Shown here piece after piece: positions 1 to 8,090 of a stretch of 64,000 bases of DNA (position 1 is its first letter; each line of letters begins with the position of its first letter). Source of the stretch: Penium margaritaceum (lineage: Eukaryota > Streptophyta > Zygnematophyceae > Desmidiales > Peniaceae); contig SZWC01007267.1 in NCBI GenBank assembly GCA_023375785.1, forward strand, positions 22,798 to 86,797. The letters run 5' to 3'. The notes beneath the pieces are model-generated. The model made no database searches. It saw nothing but the letters and a program-made list of their open reading frames with translations, and had not been told where the DNA came from. The position numbers were made by a program, and so were the translations under genes.

Positions 1-1149
1 AGATTGGTGAAGGCACTCTATGGGCTAAAACAAGCGCCAAGACTTTGGTACCAGGAGATGGACACCTTCATGGCCAAGGAGTCCTTCATGCACTGCGACA
101 ATGACCCTAGCATGTACGTGCATGAGAGTGACAAAGGGACTATGTTGGCCGCCTTGTACGTTGATGACCTGATTCTATGCTCCTCTTCAACGTAGCTGCT
201 AGACGATCTCAAGGGGCAGCTGAGTAGCAGATTCAAGATGAAGGACATGGGTCCTCTTGACTTCTACCTTGGAATTGCAATCAAGCGCGACAGAGCAGCA
301 GGTACCATCAGCCTGAACCAGACAAAATACATCGACTCCATCCTCAAACAATACGACATGGCAGATTGCAAACCTGCCAGCACACCCATGAGCTCGGAGT
401 GCAAACTCTCCACCTCCATGTCCCCATCCAACGAAGCGGAGAAACCTGACATGCTGGGCATCCCATATCAGTCTGCAGTGGGTAGTCTGATGTATGCCAT
501 GGTCGCCACCCGACCAGATATAGCCCATGCTGTTGGGCAGGTGAGTCGGGTTGTGGCCAATCCCGGTCCACTTCACTGGCAGGCCGTGAAGCACATCATG
601 CGCTACCTTCAGGGGATGCGGCACGTGGGGCTCCAGTTTGGAGGCATCGCTGGATCCGCATCACTCCGTCTCATGTGCTACACTGACGCTGATTGGGGAG
701 GGAATATCGATGACAGAAAATCTACCTCCGGCTTTGTGTGTATGTTGAATGGAGGTGCAGTCAGTTGGGCAAGTCGCAAGCAGGAATGTGTCTCTTTGTC
801 AACAGCTGAAGCTGAGTACATCGCCTTGGCTGAGGTGTGTAAAGAGATGCAGTGGCTACGAAGCTTGCTATCCGAGATGAAGGCACCACAGGCAACGGCG
901 ACAGTCATCAAGATTGACAACATGAGGGCCATTGATATGTCAAAGAACCCCGTCCTGTCCAGGCGCACAAAGCACATCGAGATCCGATACCACTACGCTT
1001 GATACTTGGTCTACAAGCAGACAGTGGAGCTCGAGTATGTCGGCACCAAGCTGAACCGGGCTGACATGCTTACAAAGCCACTGGACAAGGATCTCCACCA
1101 GGAGGGCAGGCAAGGTGTCGGCATGGTCAACGCAAGTGATGACGAATGA
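1..1149 (+). pseudogene. copia pol C-terminus: RT end, connection and RNase H
   Basis: The reading covers the last part of a Ty1/copia polyprotein. Reverse transcriptase is represented by the palm motif ALYVDDLILCSS at about 160-190, which holds the paired catalytic aspartates, followed by the KDMGPLDFYLGI segment. RNase H follows from about 660 to 990, with the acidic active-site context CYTDADWGGN, the STAEAEYIAL glutamate region and KIDNMRAI. The C-terminal tail contains ADMLTKPLD, the usual last motif of copia pol, and ends at 1149, just before the polypurine tract. The enzyme would copy element RNA into DNA in cytoplasmic particles. The copy is broken and treated here as a fossil; host exaptation is not suggested by anything seen. 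Confidence 0.9.
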
Positions 1150-1172
1150 TGATGGTCACTGACGCAAGGTCC

Positions 1173-1182
1173 AAGGGAGAGA
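1173..1182 (+). other. polypurine tract of the copia element
   Basis: The all-purine run AAGGGAGAGA lies 3 bases before the TGTTGA that opens the LTR and about 25 bases after the end of pol. This is the expected position of the primer for plus-strand DNA synthesis in LTR retrotransposons. Confidence 0.75.
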
Positions 1183-1184
1183 TT

Positions 1185-1837
1185 TGTTGAATGTTTTTGC
1201 CCCTTGTTCAGTATTGTAGGACGGATCAGGAATACTCTGCCCCTTGTGGAGGTATGACCCCTAGATTCGTTGTAGTGTGACTCAACTATGATCTGTCTCT
1301 TGTGAGATATGACCTGTGAGTACAACATGCGGGTGAATGGTTACCTTGGCCATTTTGTTGATTTGGCCAAGTGAGAGGTCATGAGGTCGATCCTGGCCCC
1401 ATGCATATCTTTTTTGATGTGGAAGCTTCGAAGAAAGAAAGTCCGTAGCTTATTGGACGCTACATGGTTGGTCTGTCACCTTGGCACTAGGATGCTTATG
1501 TGTCAAGCCCACAGTGCAAGTCTATTGGTGACGTGGCTGGTTCAGGCCACTTCCCAGTAATGTGCTTTTGAGTTATAGGACTGGACAGACAGCTATAAAA
1601 GGAATTGTCTTGCATGCTGATCAATCAACCCTTGCTTGATGCTCTCTTGCGTATTGACGACTTGAGCTCTTCTTGAGATGTAATGCTAAGGCGTTAGTAC
1701 TCTTGAAGATGAAGTGTATGCCTGATTAAGTTTGGGGTGCATGACACATGTCAACAAAGAAAGAAGGCCTAAAAACCTTTGTGAGCTTTTCGGTTTCGCG
1801 GCTTCTCTACCAGAGGTGGTTAGCTCAGTAGCTAACA
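1185..1837 (+). repeat. 3' LTR of the copia element (653 bp)
   Basis: The LTR is called from TGTTGA at 1185 to CTAACA at 1837, giving the TG...CA ends typical of LTRs with a short imperfect inverted repeat (TGTTG against TAACA). It follows directly on the polypurine tract. A TATA box lies inside. A 7-bp-stem hairpin (TTGGCCA at 1346-1352 against 1364-1370) lies in its upstream third. The right boundary is the less certain one, because the 5' copy of the LTR is not in the window for comparison. Confidence 0.72.
1594..1600 (+). promoter_or_regulatory. TATA box in the copia LTR
   Basis: TATAAAA preceded by AGC and followed by GG lies about 410 bases into the LTR, a sensible place for the RNA polymerase II promoter that would start the element transcript. 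The about 240 bases that follow would be R and U5. No expression data are available. Confidence 0.6.
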
Positions 1838-1893
1838 TATATGAGAGGTATATATTGTGAGGAAGACCTTGTCAGAGTCATATTTCTGACACA
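1838..1893. other. short unique spacer between LTR and satellite A
   Basis: Fifty-six bases of AT-rich sequence separate the inferred LTR end from the first satellite unit. It begins with TATATGAG, whose first five bases could be one side of a target-site duplication. The left side is outside the window, so this cannot be confirmed. Confidence 0.5.
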
Positions 1894-2575
1894 GGGTACC
1901 TGCGCCTGTGCCTCGGGTGCCTGCGACTGTACATAGGGTACCTACGCCCGTGCCTAGGGTACCGGCGCCTGTGCTTAGGGTACCTGCGCCCATGCTTAGG
2001 GTACGTGCGCCCGTGCCTAGGGTATCTGCGCCTGTTCCTAGGGTGCCTGGGCCTGTGCATAGGGTACCTGCGCCTGTGCCTAGTGTACATGCGCCTGTGC
2101 CTACGGTACCTGCGCGTGTGCCTATGGTACCTGCGCCTGTGCCTAGGGTACCTGCGCCTGTCCCTTGGGCACCTGCGCCTGATCCTGGGGTGCCTGCAAC
2201 TGTGCATAGAGTACCTGCGCCTGTGCCTAGGGTACCTGCGTCAGTGCTTAGGGTACCTGCGCCTGTGCCTAGGGTACCTGCGCCTGTGCTTAGGGTACCT
2301 GCGCTTGTGCCTAGGGTACCTCTGCCTTTGCCTAGAGACCCTATGCACAGGCGCAGGTACCATAGGCACAGGCGCAGGTACCCTAAGCACAAGCGCATGT
2401 ACCCTAGGCACAGGCGCAGGTTCCCTAGGCTATGGTACCTGCGCCTGTGCCTAGGGTACGTGCGCCTGTCCATAGGGTACCTGCGCCTGTGCCTGGGGTA
2501 CCTACGCCTGTGCTTAGGGTACCTACGCCTGTGCCTAGGGTACCTGCGCCTGTGCCTAGGGTACCTGCGCCTGTG
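1894..2575 (-). repeat. satellite A, 21-bp units, mostly reverse orientation (A1)
   Basis: About 32 units of the 21-bp repeat that fills the right half of the window occur here, but read on the opposite strand (GGGTACCTGCGCCTGTGCCT plus A on the + strand). Units vary at several positions, mainly GGGTACC to TGGTACC or GGGTGCC and CCTGCGCC to CCTACGCC, yet keep their 21-bp spacing. The array stops abruptly at 2575, where GTGATACCCCCAAATTTG begins the unique region. The orientation differs from every other satellite A array in the window. Confidence 0.96.
2338..2430 (+). repeat. inverted patch of four to five satellite A units inside A1
   Basis: Within the reverse-oriented array, this patch switches to the forward orientation (CCCTATGCACAGGCGCAGGT and following units) and then switches back at about 2430. 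The switch points fall at CCTAG/CTATGG, near the quasi-palindromic AvrII-like part of the unit. This gives a small local inverted repeat that could fold into a hairpin. Confidence 0.9.
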
Positions 2576-3793
2576 TGATACCCCCAAATTTGCCCCACCA
2601 CCAACTATCTCCGCGCAGGCAGAGTTTCACGTAGTCCGCGGATCACACACTTTTCACTACTCTCATAATTATACATAGGGATGTAGTGGAATCACGGGAC
2701 ACCAACCCCTGGCTACTATCAATTCTGCGGACCGAATGCTTAAATCTCTGTGCACGAACCTCACTGACGAATGACACTCCGCGGTCCACTCCTTCCCACA
2801 CGGGAGCCGCCACCGCGTGGCTTCTAGATCCTCTCCGCGGAATCCCTGTTTCACGGACGTGTGCAAGCGAAGGCAGCGCCGGCACTTCACTACACTCGGA
2901 CTTTTGGTTCTCCGCGCACGCAATTTCGCAGTCCGCGGACAGGAGTCCAAGAGTTATAGAAAGCGTGGAGGCAGTGGGACAGTGGACAACGAGAGTAGTT
3001 GGATGTCTTATATGAATTTGGCAGAGTACATGGAAGCGGAGTATTGCTTAGAAAAAGCATGCAAGACTGAGTTGCACTTGTGCTACTGCTAGTGAGGCCC
3101 TTCTCTACTTGGGACTCCGCGCGGTATGTCTACATGCCATCGGTCTCATCCCTCACACAGTATCCTTTTTCCTCCTACTGGGACTCCACGCGGTGCGGCT
3201 ACGTACCGCGGATCTCGTCCTCAGCCACCCACCCACACACACACAGTACATCATCTAATGATCATTTTATTCATCCGTGGCTCGTGCACGCGGTTCTTCG
3301 TGTTCTTCCTTGAATCTTCGTTGTCAGCGGTGCGTCTTCCGGGGCTCCTCCGTGATTGATGCACGATTACTCACGCTGATTGTATGTTCTATCCCATGAT
3401 TGCTCAGCCTTTCCGTTGATCTATCTGCGCCCTGTCAGTGATCGCGGATCTTCCCGCGGCTTGTTCGTGTTCTCCTTGTACCGCGGATCTCTCGCCACTG
3501 CCTCCCCACCTCTTTCCTTCGTCACCACAAGCGCCTGAGTTGGGGGAACCACCGCAGGTGGTTTTGCTAACCTGCAGCGGCTCTCCTGTAGACACCCTGG
3601 TCCTCGTTGCCCCTGGATCCCGCGCTACCCCTCGCTCAACCGCGTCCGCGGGAGACTGCGTTCCGTGCGCAAATCTTAGCCTGTCCCTGCCTTCTCCGCG
3701 GATGGAGCTTCCGCGCGGAGCTGCGGCTGAAGAATGCTTGACACTGATGCCCCCAATCCCATATTTATTACAAGACTCTGTCCTTAGAGTCGC
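2576..3793. other. unique region, no gene seen; possibly LTR or flank of the minus-strand element
   Basis: No convincing coding frame was found in these 1.2 kb. The sequence begins TGTGATACCCCCAAATTTGC (from 2574), which resembles an LTR terminus, and it lies where the downstream LTR of the minus-strand integrase element would be expected. I could not find a matching CA end, a polypurine tract or a second copy, so an LTR is only a suggestion. The region is rich in CCGCGG hexamers and contains a short CA microsatellite (about 3233-3247). The frame open at 3438-3890 on the + strand has skewed, low-complexity composition and is not called. Confidence 0.5.
3101..3225. repeat. degenerate tandem duplication, offset 69 bp
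   Basis: Two segments of about 55 bp share CTAC(T)TGGGACTCC, CGCGGT, GGCTAC/GTCTAC and CGGATCTCGTCC/CGGTCTCATCCC at matching positions (3111 and 3180 for GGGACTCC). The similarity is clear but imperfect, so the duplication is old. Tandem copies of this length are common in the regulatory part of LTRs, which fits but does not prove that reading of the region. Confidence 0.6.
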
Positions 3794-4057
3794 TCAGCGA
3801 GTCTTCCTCTTGAAGTATTTGCGGGGTCTCGGACGGTCTTGTTCCTGGCACGGCCTACAGTATTTCTCCACTGGTCCTCCTGTCCGCTGACGCTTCTCCG
3901 CGCACTCATATTGGACGAAGAGTGTGCATCCTTCACACCGTGCTCCCATTGCGGGCGCGTTTATCAGCTGATTGCACGAGGAACAGTGTGGCGCGTATTC
4001 GTACTTCTTGTAGCTTGAGCACCGATAGATTTTAATGCCCTCACTGATCCGCCTCAC
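3794..4057 (-). pseudogene. C-terminal PHD-like cysteine cluster of the integrase element
   Basis: This short minus-strand reading contains CSSC, CEGC and CRPC pairs with PHD-like spacing: C-x2-C, 12 residues, C-x2-C, then a single C before a final C-x2-C. It ends in a very basic stretch (RPRPRKYFKRKTR). It lies just downstream of the better preserved cluster at 4133-4834 and looks like another finger of the same tail. PHD fingers are known as zinc-binding readers of histone H3 tails; a role in target choice for the element is an inference only. Confidence 0.5.
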
Positions 4058-4132
4058 CTCCTCGGTGCAGGACTCATGCGCAATGCCTCCGTGGTGTTCG
4101 CATCGATAGACTGTCCCTTCAAGCCGACCAAA

Positions 4133-4834
4133 TCAGTTGTCCCCGGTGCAGATTCGCTTGTTGGAGAACTTCCACTTGATTTTCCGCGGCTTGCTGCGAC
4201 AGCTGCTACAATTCCAGATGCCTTCCTTCCCGCACTCTCCACACCGCAGGTGGCACATAGTCTTGCACATTCCACAGGGTTTGCCGAACTCGGTCAGATC
4301 CGCATCGCACCCCGCGCAGAGTGGGGCCGGAGTTTCGGTGGCGTAGGACAGTGAAGCCCCTTCGTCCACGGCTACCATTCCCACGCATTTGTGGCACTGA
4401 CCCACCCAGACCAAGTTTCCTGTCACTAGGCAACCGTGATGGGCCAACCTGCTGCAGTGGATGCAGTGTTTTCCCTCGCTGATGGTTTTGATACAGGTGG
4501 GGCAGTTTTCCGCGGCAATTCTGGGTGGGTCCTGCTCTTCCTCATCTTCCGAATCCACCTCCTCCCCTTCTGCTATTATCCGCGGCGGCTTCCGTACCCC
4601 GCGCTGGTTCTCAATCTCTTGGCGGCACCGCCTGTATTTTCCTGGTCCGCTACGTTCTCCTTTGGCATTCCGCGGCTGCTCGCGGCATCTCTCACATATC
4701 CTTTGATGGCAACCTTTGCACTCCTGCACCCGCCTACCCCAGCGGTGCCCACATTGGGCGCACGTCTGACGTTTCTTCTCCTTGTGAGCCTGCTCCGCTG
4801 CCGCCAGCCGACCCTCTTCTTGCCATCGCCGCAT
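4133..4834 (-). CDS. tandem PHD-finger-like zinc-binding region (233 residues from the first Met)
   Basis: This stretch carries at least two textbook C4HC3 fingers. The first uses C111, C114, C124, C127, H132, C135, C147 and C150. The second uses C173, C176, C187, C190, H195, C198, C209 and C212. Both have spacing C-x2-C-x9/10-C-x2-C-x4-H-x2-C-x10/11-C-x2-C. A third, less regular cluster (C25, C28, C39, C42, C47, C50, C70) precedes an acidic linker at residues 89-102. The N-terminal side is charged and coiled-coil-like. The open reading extends upstream of the chosen Met, so the start is arbitrary. Position downstream of the integrase on the same strand suggests that it is the tail of the element's protein. 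Zinc binding is inferred from spacing alone. A captured host PHD gene fragment is an alternative. Confidence 0.62.
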   Translation of the reverse strand: MRRWQEEGRLAAAEQAHKEKKRQTCAQCGHRWGRRVQECKGCHQRICERCREQPRNAKGERSGPGKYRRCRQEIENQRGVRKPPRIIAEGEEVDSEDEEEQDPPRIAAENCPTCIKTISEGKHCIHCSRLAHHGCLVTGNLVWVGQCHKCVGMVAVDEGASLSYATETPAPLCAGCDADLTEFGKPCGMCKTMCHLRCGECGKEGIWNCSSCRSKPRKIKWKFSNKRICTGDN

Positions 4835-5269
4835 GGTGGCCCCCGTGGCCGTGCGAGGCTCTTGCTGTGCCTCTGCCTCCTCCTTCTCCTCCGCCTCCTC
4901 TTCCTCCTCTTCCTCTTGATCCCATCTTCCACCTGTCCCTCCTTTCCCAGAGTCTGGGCTAGCTCCGCCGTCCCCTTCCTTCTTCTGCTCTGCCTCCTCC
5001 TCCTGGCCCTACTGGATGCACCACAAACAGGTGCGGTTTTGCCCAATGCAGCTCTTCGCCAGACCCTGGTGCGCGGGCTGGCCGCAGACGCGGCATACGA
5101 CCTTCAAGAGCTATGCCTCGGGCAGGTTTCCCCACTTTAACACAGGGGCCCGTGTAGGTAATCAGGGTGCGGGGGCTCATGGGAGCAGTCCTCCGCGGAG
5201 TGGCGGCGGACACCCTTGGGGTCATTTCTCCGCTGCCTGTTTGCTTTGATCCTGACTGTTCCTGACGCT

Positions 5270-5358
5270 CCCGCTGCTCTTCCTATTCTTGCTGCTCCTG
5301 CTGCTGCTCCTGCTATTCCTACTGCCTTTGCTGCTCCTGCTGCTCCTGCTGCTGCTGG
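5270..5358. repeat. CTG/CTC trinucleotide-rich tract
   Basis: About 90 bases are built largely from CTG and CTC triplets (GCTGCTCCTGCTGCTGCTCC and similar). On the minus strand they would read as a glutamine/glutamate-rich linker between the integrase C-terminal domain and the PHD-like fingers. A second pyrimidine-rich tract at about 4875-4920 reads as an acidic Glu/Lys stretch on the minus strand. Confidence 0.7.
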
Positions 5359-5474
5359 CCCTTTGGTTCCTGTACTTGCCTCCCATGTCCCGCTTGCCTC
5401 CTACCTGCGGACACTTCCTGCACATTGGAACCATCCGGTTTCTCCTCCTGCAGCTCCTGGCTCCACGCCTCCCC

Positions 5475-6780
5475 CTACTCTGACACCAGAGCTTCGCACC
5501 GCTCCAACACCTCCTCTACGCGCCATCCTCTCAAACCTTTGCGTTCCTCTAGCAAAGGAAGTGTCCCACCCGTTTGTGGTATGTGTGTTTGCCAGGCCGG
5601 GGGTAGCAGGACAAACTCGGTGGCGGGATAGCTCCGCTCGCTGAACCCGTCTGGCCCTTCCAAGCAGACGTGTCCCGCGTCAACGGTAGCCATGCGGTAC
5701 ACCTCCCGCGCTCCCTTTGCTTCACACCCCGTGCCTGGGAACGGGCGGAGGTAAACCAAATTTCCTTCCTCGATGGGCCCGTGGGTAAGGCGGCGATTGG
5801 CGGTGTCGCATCTGCGCCAGGCTGAGACAGAGGCCCGGAGCCATGCCTCTGCTCTTACTACGGTAGTTTTCTGGCACCGCGCCCAATACCACTCCTGCAC
5901 CTCCTTGTCCCTCGCCTCTTCCCGTTCCTCCTCCGAACAGTCTTCCTGCCGCTGCTCCGGGTCAAGTGGCAGCCGCAGTGGTGGTTGCGGCATGCCCAGC
6001 GCCGCGCGTGGGGGTTGTCCAAAGAGGAGGGCGTGGGGCGAGAATGACGTGGCACGGCTGGGGGTGATGTTGATGAAGTGGGCAGTCTTCCGCCGTGTTT
6101 CCCCCTAGTCTCTGCCCTGTGCGGTGGCCACTGTCCGCTCCAGGATGTCGTGCAAGTGCTCAACTTGGCACTGGGACTGGGGCCGGTACCGTCCGGAGTG
6201 CACGTGCTGCACGCCCCATTCCGCGAGTTCTTCGCGGAATGCCCCCACGAACTTGGTGCCATTGTCGTTGTGCACCACGCGACAACCGTTGAAACGGTAG
6301 AAAATCTCCTCGCGGATGAAGCAGGCCGCTCGCTCGGAGGACTTGTCAGGTACAGCCATGACCCATACGTACTTGGTGAAGTGGTCCACTGCTGCAATCC
6401 AGTACCGCTCCCCTTGGGCACGTCGAGGACGTGGCCCATGGAAATCGATAATGATGCGGTCCAGGGGCTCGCCGATGGGAGAGGGCAAGAAGATGGACAT
6501 ATCTCGTAGCGTGATCCTGCGATGTCGCTGACATGGCGCGCATTGTTGCACCACTTCCTTTACGATGGCGAGGATGTCTGGTATGTGCAGGATGGGGGAG
6601 AGACGCTCCTTGAGGGCCTGCACGCCAGTGTTATGGTGGCAGTGATAAGCCTCGATCACCGCCCTCTGCAGGGTGGGCGGGGGCACCCATAAGACATGAG
6701 GCGTGATCCGCCAGAGGCGGCCACCCTCCCACGCCTACTGTCCACAGAGATGGGCGAGGTCATCCTTCTTCCGCCTGTTA
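5475..6780 (-). pseudogene. gypsy-type integrase (zinc-binding, catalytic core and GPY/F-like domain), fossil
   Basis: From the right, the reading shows an H2C2-type zinc-binding domain (AYHCHHNTG ... CAPCQRH). An RVE catalytic core follows, with the first aspartate in DRIIIDFHGP, the second in HNDNGTKFVG, and the glutamate of CQVEHLHDIL about 35 residues later. Further left come PPLRLPLDPEQ and a helical charged stretch, then GPIEEGNLVYLRPFPG ... EVYRM ... RLEGPDG-like sequence (here HVCLEGPDGF), matching the GPY/F-type C-terminal domain of gypsy integrases. Such enzymes insert element DNA into chromosomes. The copy is broken, with a few breaks. No chromodomain is visible; instead the tail leads to PHD-like fingers. 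Confidence 0.8.
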
Positions 6781-6784
6781 AATT

Positions 6785-8090
6785 TCACCCCATCTGCCAT
6801 CCCAGGTTTGCATACACCTTCTGCGCCTCTTCTTTTTGCTGCTCCTTGGTTGTGGCGCGGAGCAGGATGTGCGCAGTTGCCAGATCCGCCAGTCGTGTGT
6901 TTCGATTGGTCACTTCGCCTTTCCCGTCTTCTCCGCGGCAGCTTCTCCTGGCTTTCTCTTCTTCTCTTTCTCCAGCGCCGGTAGTCCCTCGGCCCTCCTT
7001 CCATCTTGCTCCACCTTCATTGTTTGCAGGCGCCGTTGGTTCTTTTTGTCGTAAGCAGGGGGGCTCTCTGTCCCAGCTGTCCGGGACTTGGAAGAGACGG
7101 AGGATCCCCACCGCGTGGAGTTCCCCTTCGTCCCACTGACTCCGCAGCCCCACCTCAGGCGGTGCTTCATGCCGCCGACCTTGTGTACCGAGGACCTCAC
7201 CCATCTCCGGCTCTGGGTTTCGCTCCATTACGGCCACGGTGAGTCGCAGAAGACTCTGCCCCTTCGCGATGGGCTGTTCTTTGTCAGGTTGCGGTGACTT
7301 GCTGAGTTCGGAGATCACCACTCCGCCCGTCATCTTTTTCACCGCTGTGGCCGTGATGCTTTCCCCAGCCCCTCGCTCTTGACGCGTCGTGGTGCAGGCG
7401 GCCCCCAAGAGGGTTTGAAGTTGGGTTCGGGCCAAGCGTGCGGGCAGTGATACGTTGCGGGACACTGCCAAGAGCAGCTCCATCGCTTGGATGACGTCCC
7501 GCTGGACCTGTGCGAGTTGCTCCGGATCAACGCCCTGGAGGGTGTTTTGGGAAGGTCGCTACTGCTTGCTATGTTTGGCGGAGGGCGTGGCGGTGGAGCT
7601 TTCTTCAAGGGTTCGCTTCTCTTGTCCTTTGCGACGGGATGTCGGCGTGGTCTCCGCGGATGGTGCTGGTTTTCCTGCCGCGGATTCTCTCTGTGGGGCA
7701 GCGCTCCGGCTGAGCGACGCTACGGCAGTCTTCTTGCTGACACTCGCTGATGCCGCGGCCCTTTTGGCCGCGCTTTGAAGCTTGGCCTATTTGTCAAGCT
7801 GAGCGGCCAAGAAAGTTGGCTGTGGAGTGTTTTTTCGTGCTTCTTGCATGGCTGCCGCTGCTCTTGCGTATGCCCACGCGTCCTGGCCTGTCTCCCGCTT
7901 GCCACCCGTGCCGCGACCTGCTGCTCTGCTGCCTGCTTCCCTGTTTCTTGCTCAGCTACTGCCACTGCTGCCTCTGCAGCCGCTGCCTCATCATCCGTTG
8001 TGGTCCTCTCCTTGTGTATCTTTTCTGCGACCACCTGCACGCCTCCGATTCCTGCCTCCCCTTCCGCAACGGCTTTGTCCTTTAGAGTAA
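6785..8090 (-). other. low-complexity charged coding-like region upstream of the integrase; function unknown
   Basis: The minus strand contains long open stretches rich in Ala, Glu, Gln, Arg and Lys, for example a 232-residue stretch at 7483-6785 and an Ala/Glu/Gln-rich stretch near 8040-7720. I recognise no domain. Its position upstream of the integrase would suit a gag-like or linker region if the element is a retrotransposon. Neither a CCHC zinc knuckle, a protease active site nor reverse-transcriptase motifs were seen, so the replication genes are absent from this copy. Satellite B begins directly to the right. Confidence 0.4.

Larger units (their letters stand above)
1..1837 (+). mobile_element. 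Ty1/copia LTR retrotransposon, 3' part (fossil)
   Basis: The window opens inside the pol gene of a copia-type LTR retrotransposon. In order it holds the end of reverse transcriptase, RNase H, a polypurine tract and the 3' LTR. The 5' LTR, gag, protease and integrase lie outside the window. Family assignment rests on the copia signature KALYGLKQAPRLWY near the left edge, the YVDD catalytic box, and the TKHIEIRYHY stretch near the end of RNase H. The copy is broken, with a small number of breaks in the visible pol part. The motifs are well preserved, so it is probably not very old. No second LTR is available to date it. Confidence 0.93.
3794..8090 (-). mobile_element. integrase-bearing element, Ty3/gypsy-like (or Ginger-like), fossil
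   Basis: On the minus strand, right to left, lie a low-complexity charged region of unknown function (about 8090-6785), a gypsy-type integrase (about 6780-5475), a glutamine-rich linker coded by CTG/CTC repeats (about 5360-5270), and a series of PHD-finger-like cysteine clusters (about 5110-3794). No reverse transcriptase, RNase H or protease motif was recognised. The coding sequence is broken in several places. The right edge abuts satellite B and the left edge runs into unassigned sequence, so the element ends are not defined. Two readings fit. One is an internally deleted Ty3/gypsy retrotransposon with an unusual tail. The other is a Ginger-type DNA transposon; that group uses gypsy-like integrases without reverse transcriptase, and from memory some members carry PHD fingers. 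Confidence 0.7.

Noticed and set aside
1321-1415. tRNA- or SINE-like sequence in the copia LTR (GGTTACC, hairpin TTGGCCA/TGGCCAA, GAGGTCGATCC, TTTTTT)
   Set aside because: A B-box-like stretch and a T run are present, but no acceptor stem, proper T-arm or A box could be paired. A plain hairpin inside the LTR explains it.
1815-1837. tRNA A-box-like GGTTAGCTCAGTAGC at the LTR end
   Set aside because: There is no matching B box or cloverleaf downstream; the sequence is at the LTR terminus and the satellite begins shortly after.
2574-2647. Very short LTR bounded by TGTGAT...ATCACA
   Set aside because: Seventy-four bases is too short for an LTR and nothing else supports it; the inverted hexamer is probably chance.
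3438-3890. 150-codon plus-strand frame in the unique region
   Set aside because: Composition is Ser/Pro/Leu-rich from pyrimidine-biased DNA, there is no recognisable domain, and it overlaps the end of the better supported minus-strand cysteine cluster.
4436-5140. 234-codon plus-strand Leu/Pro-rich frame
   Set aside because: It is the complement of the PHD-like coding stretch; the cysteine pattern on the minus strand is specific while this frame is low-complexity hydrophobic.
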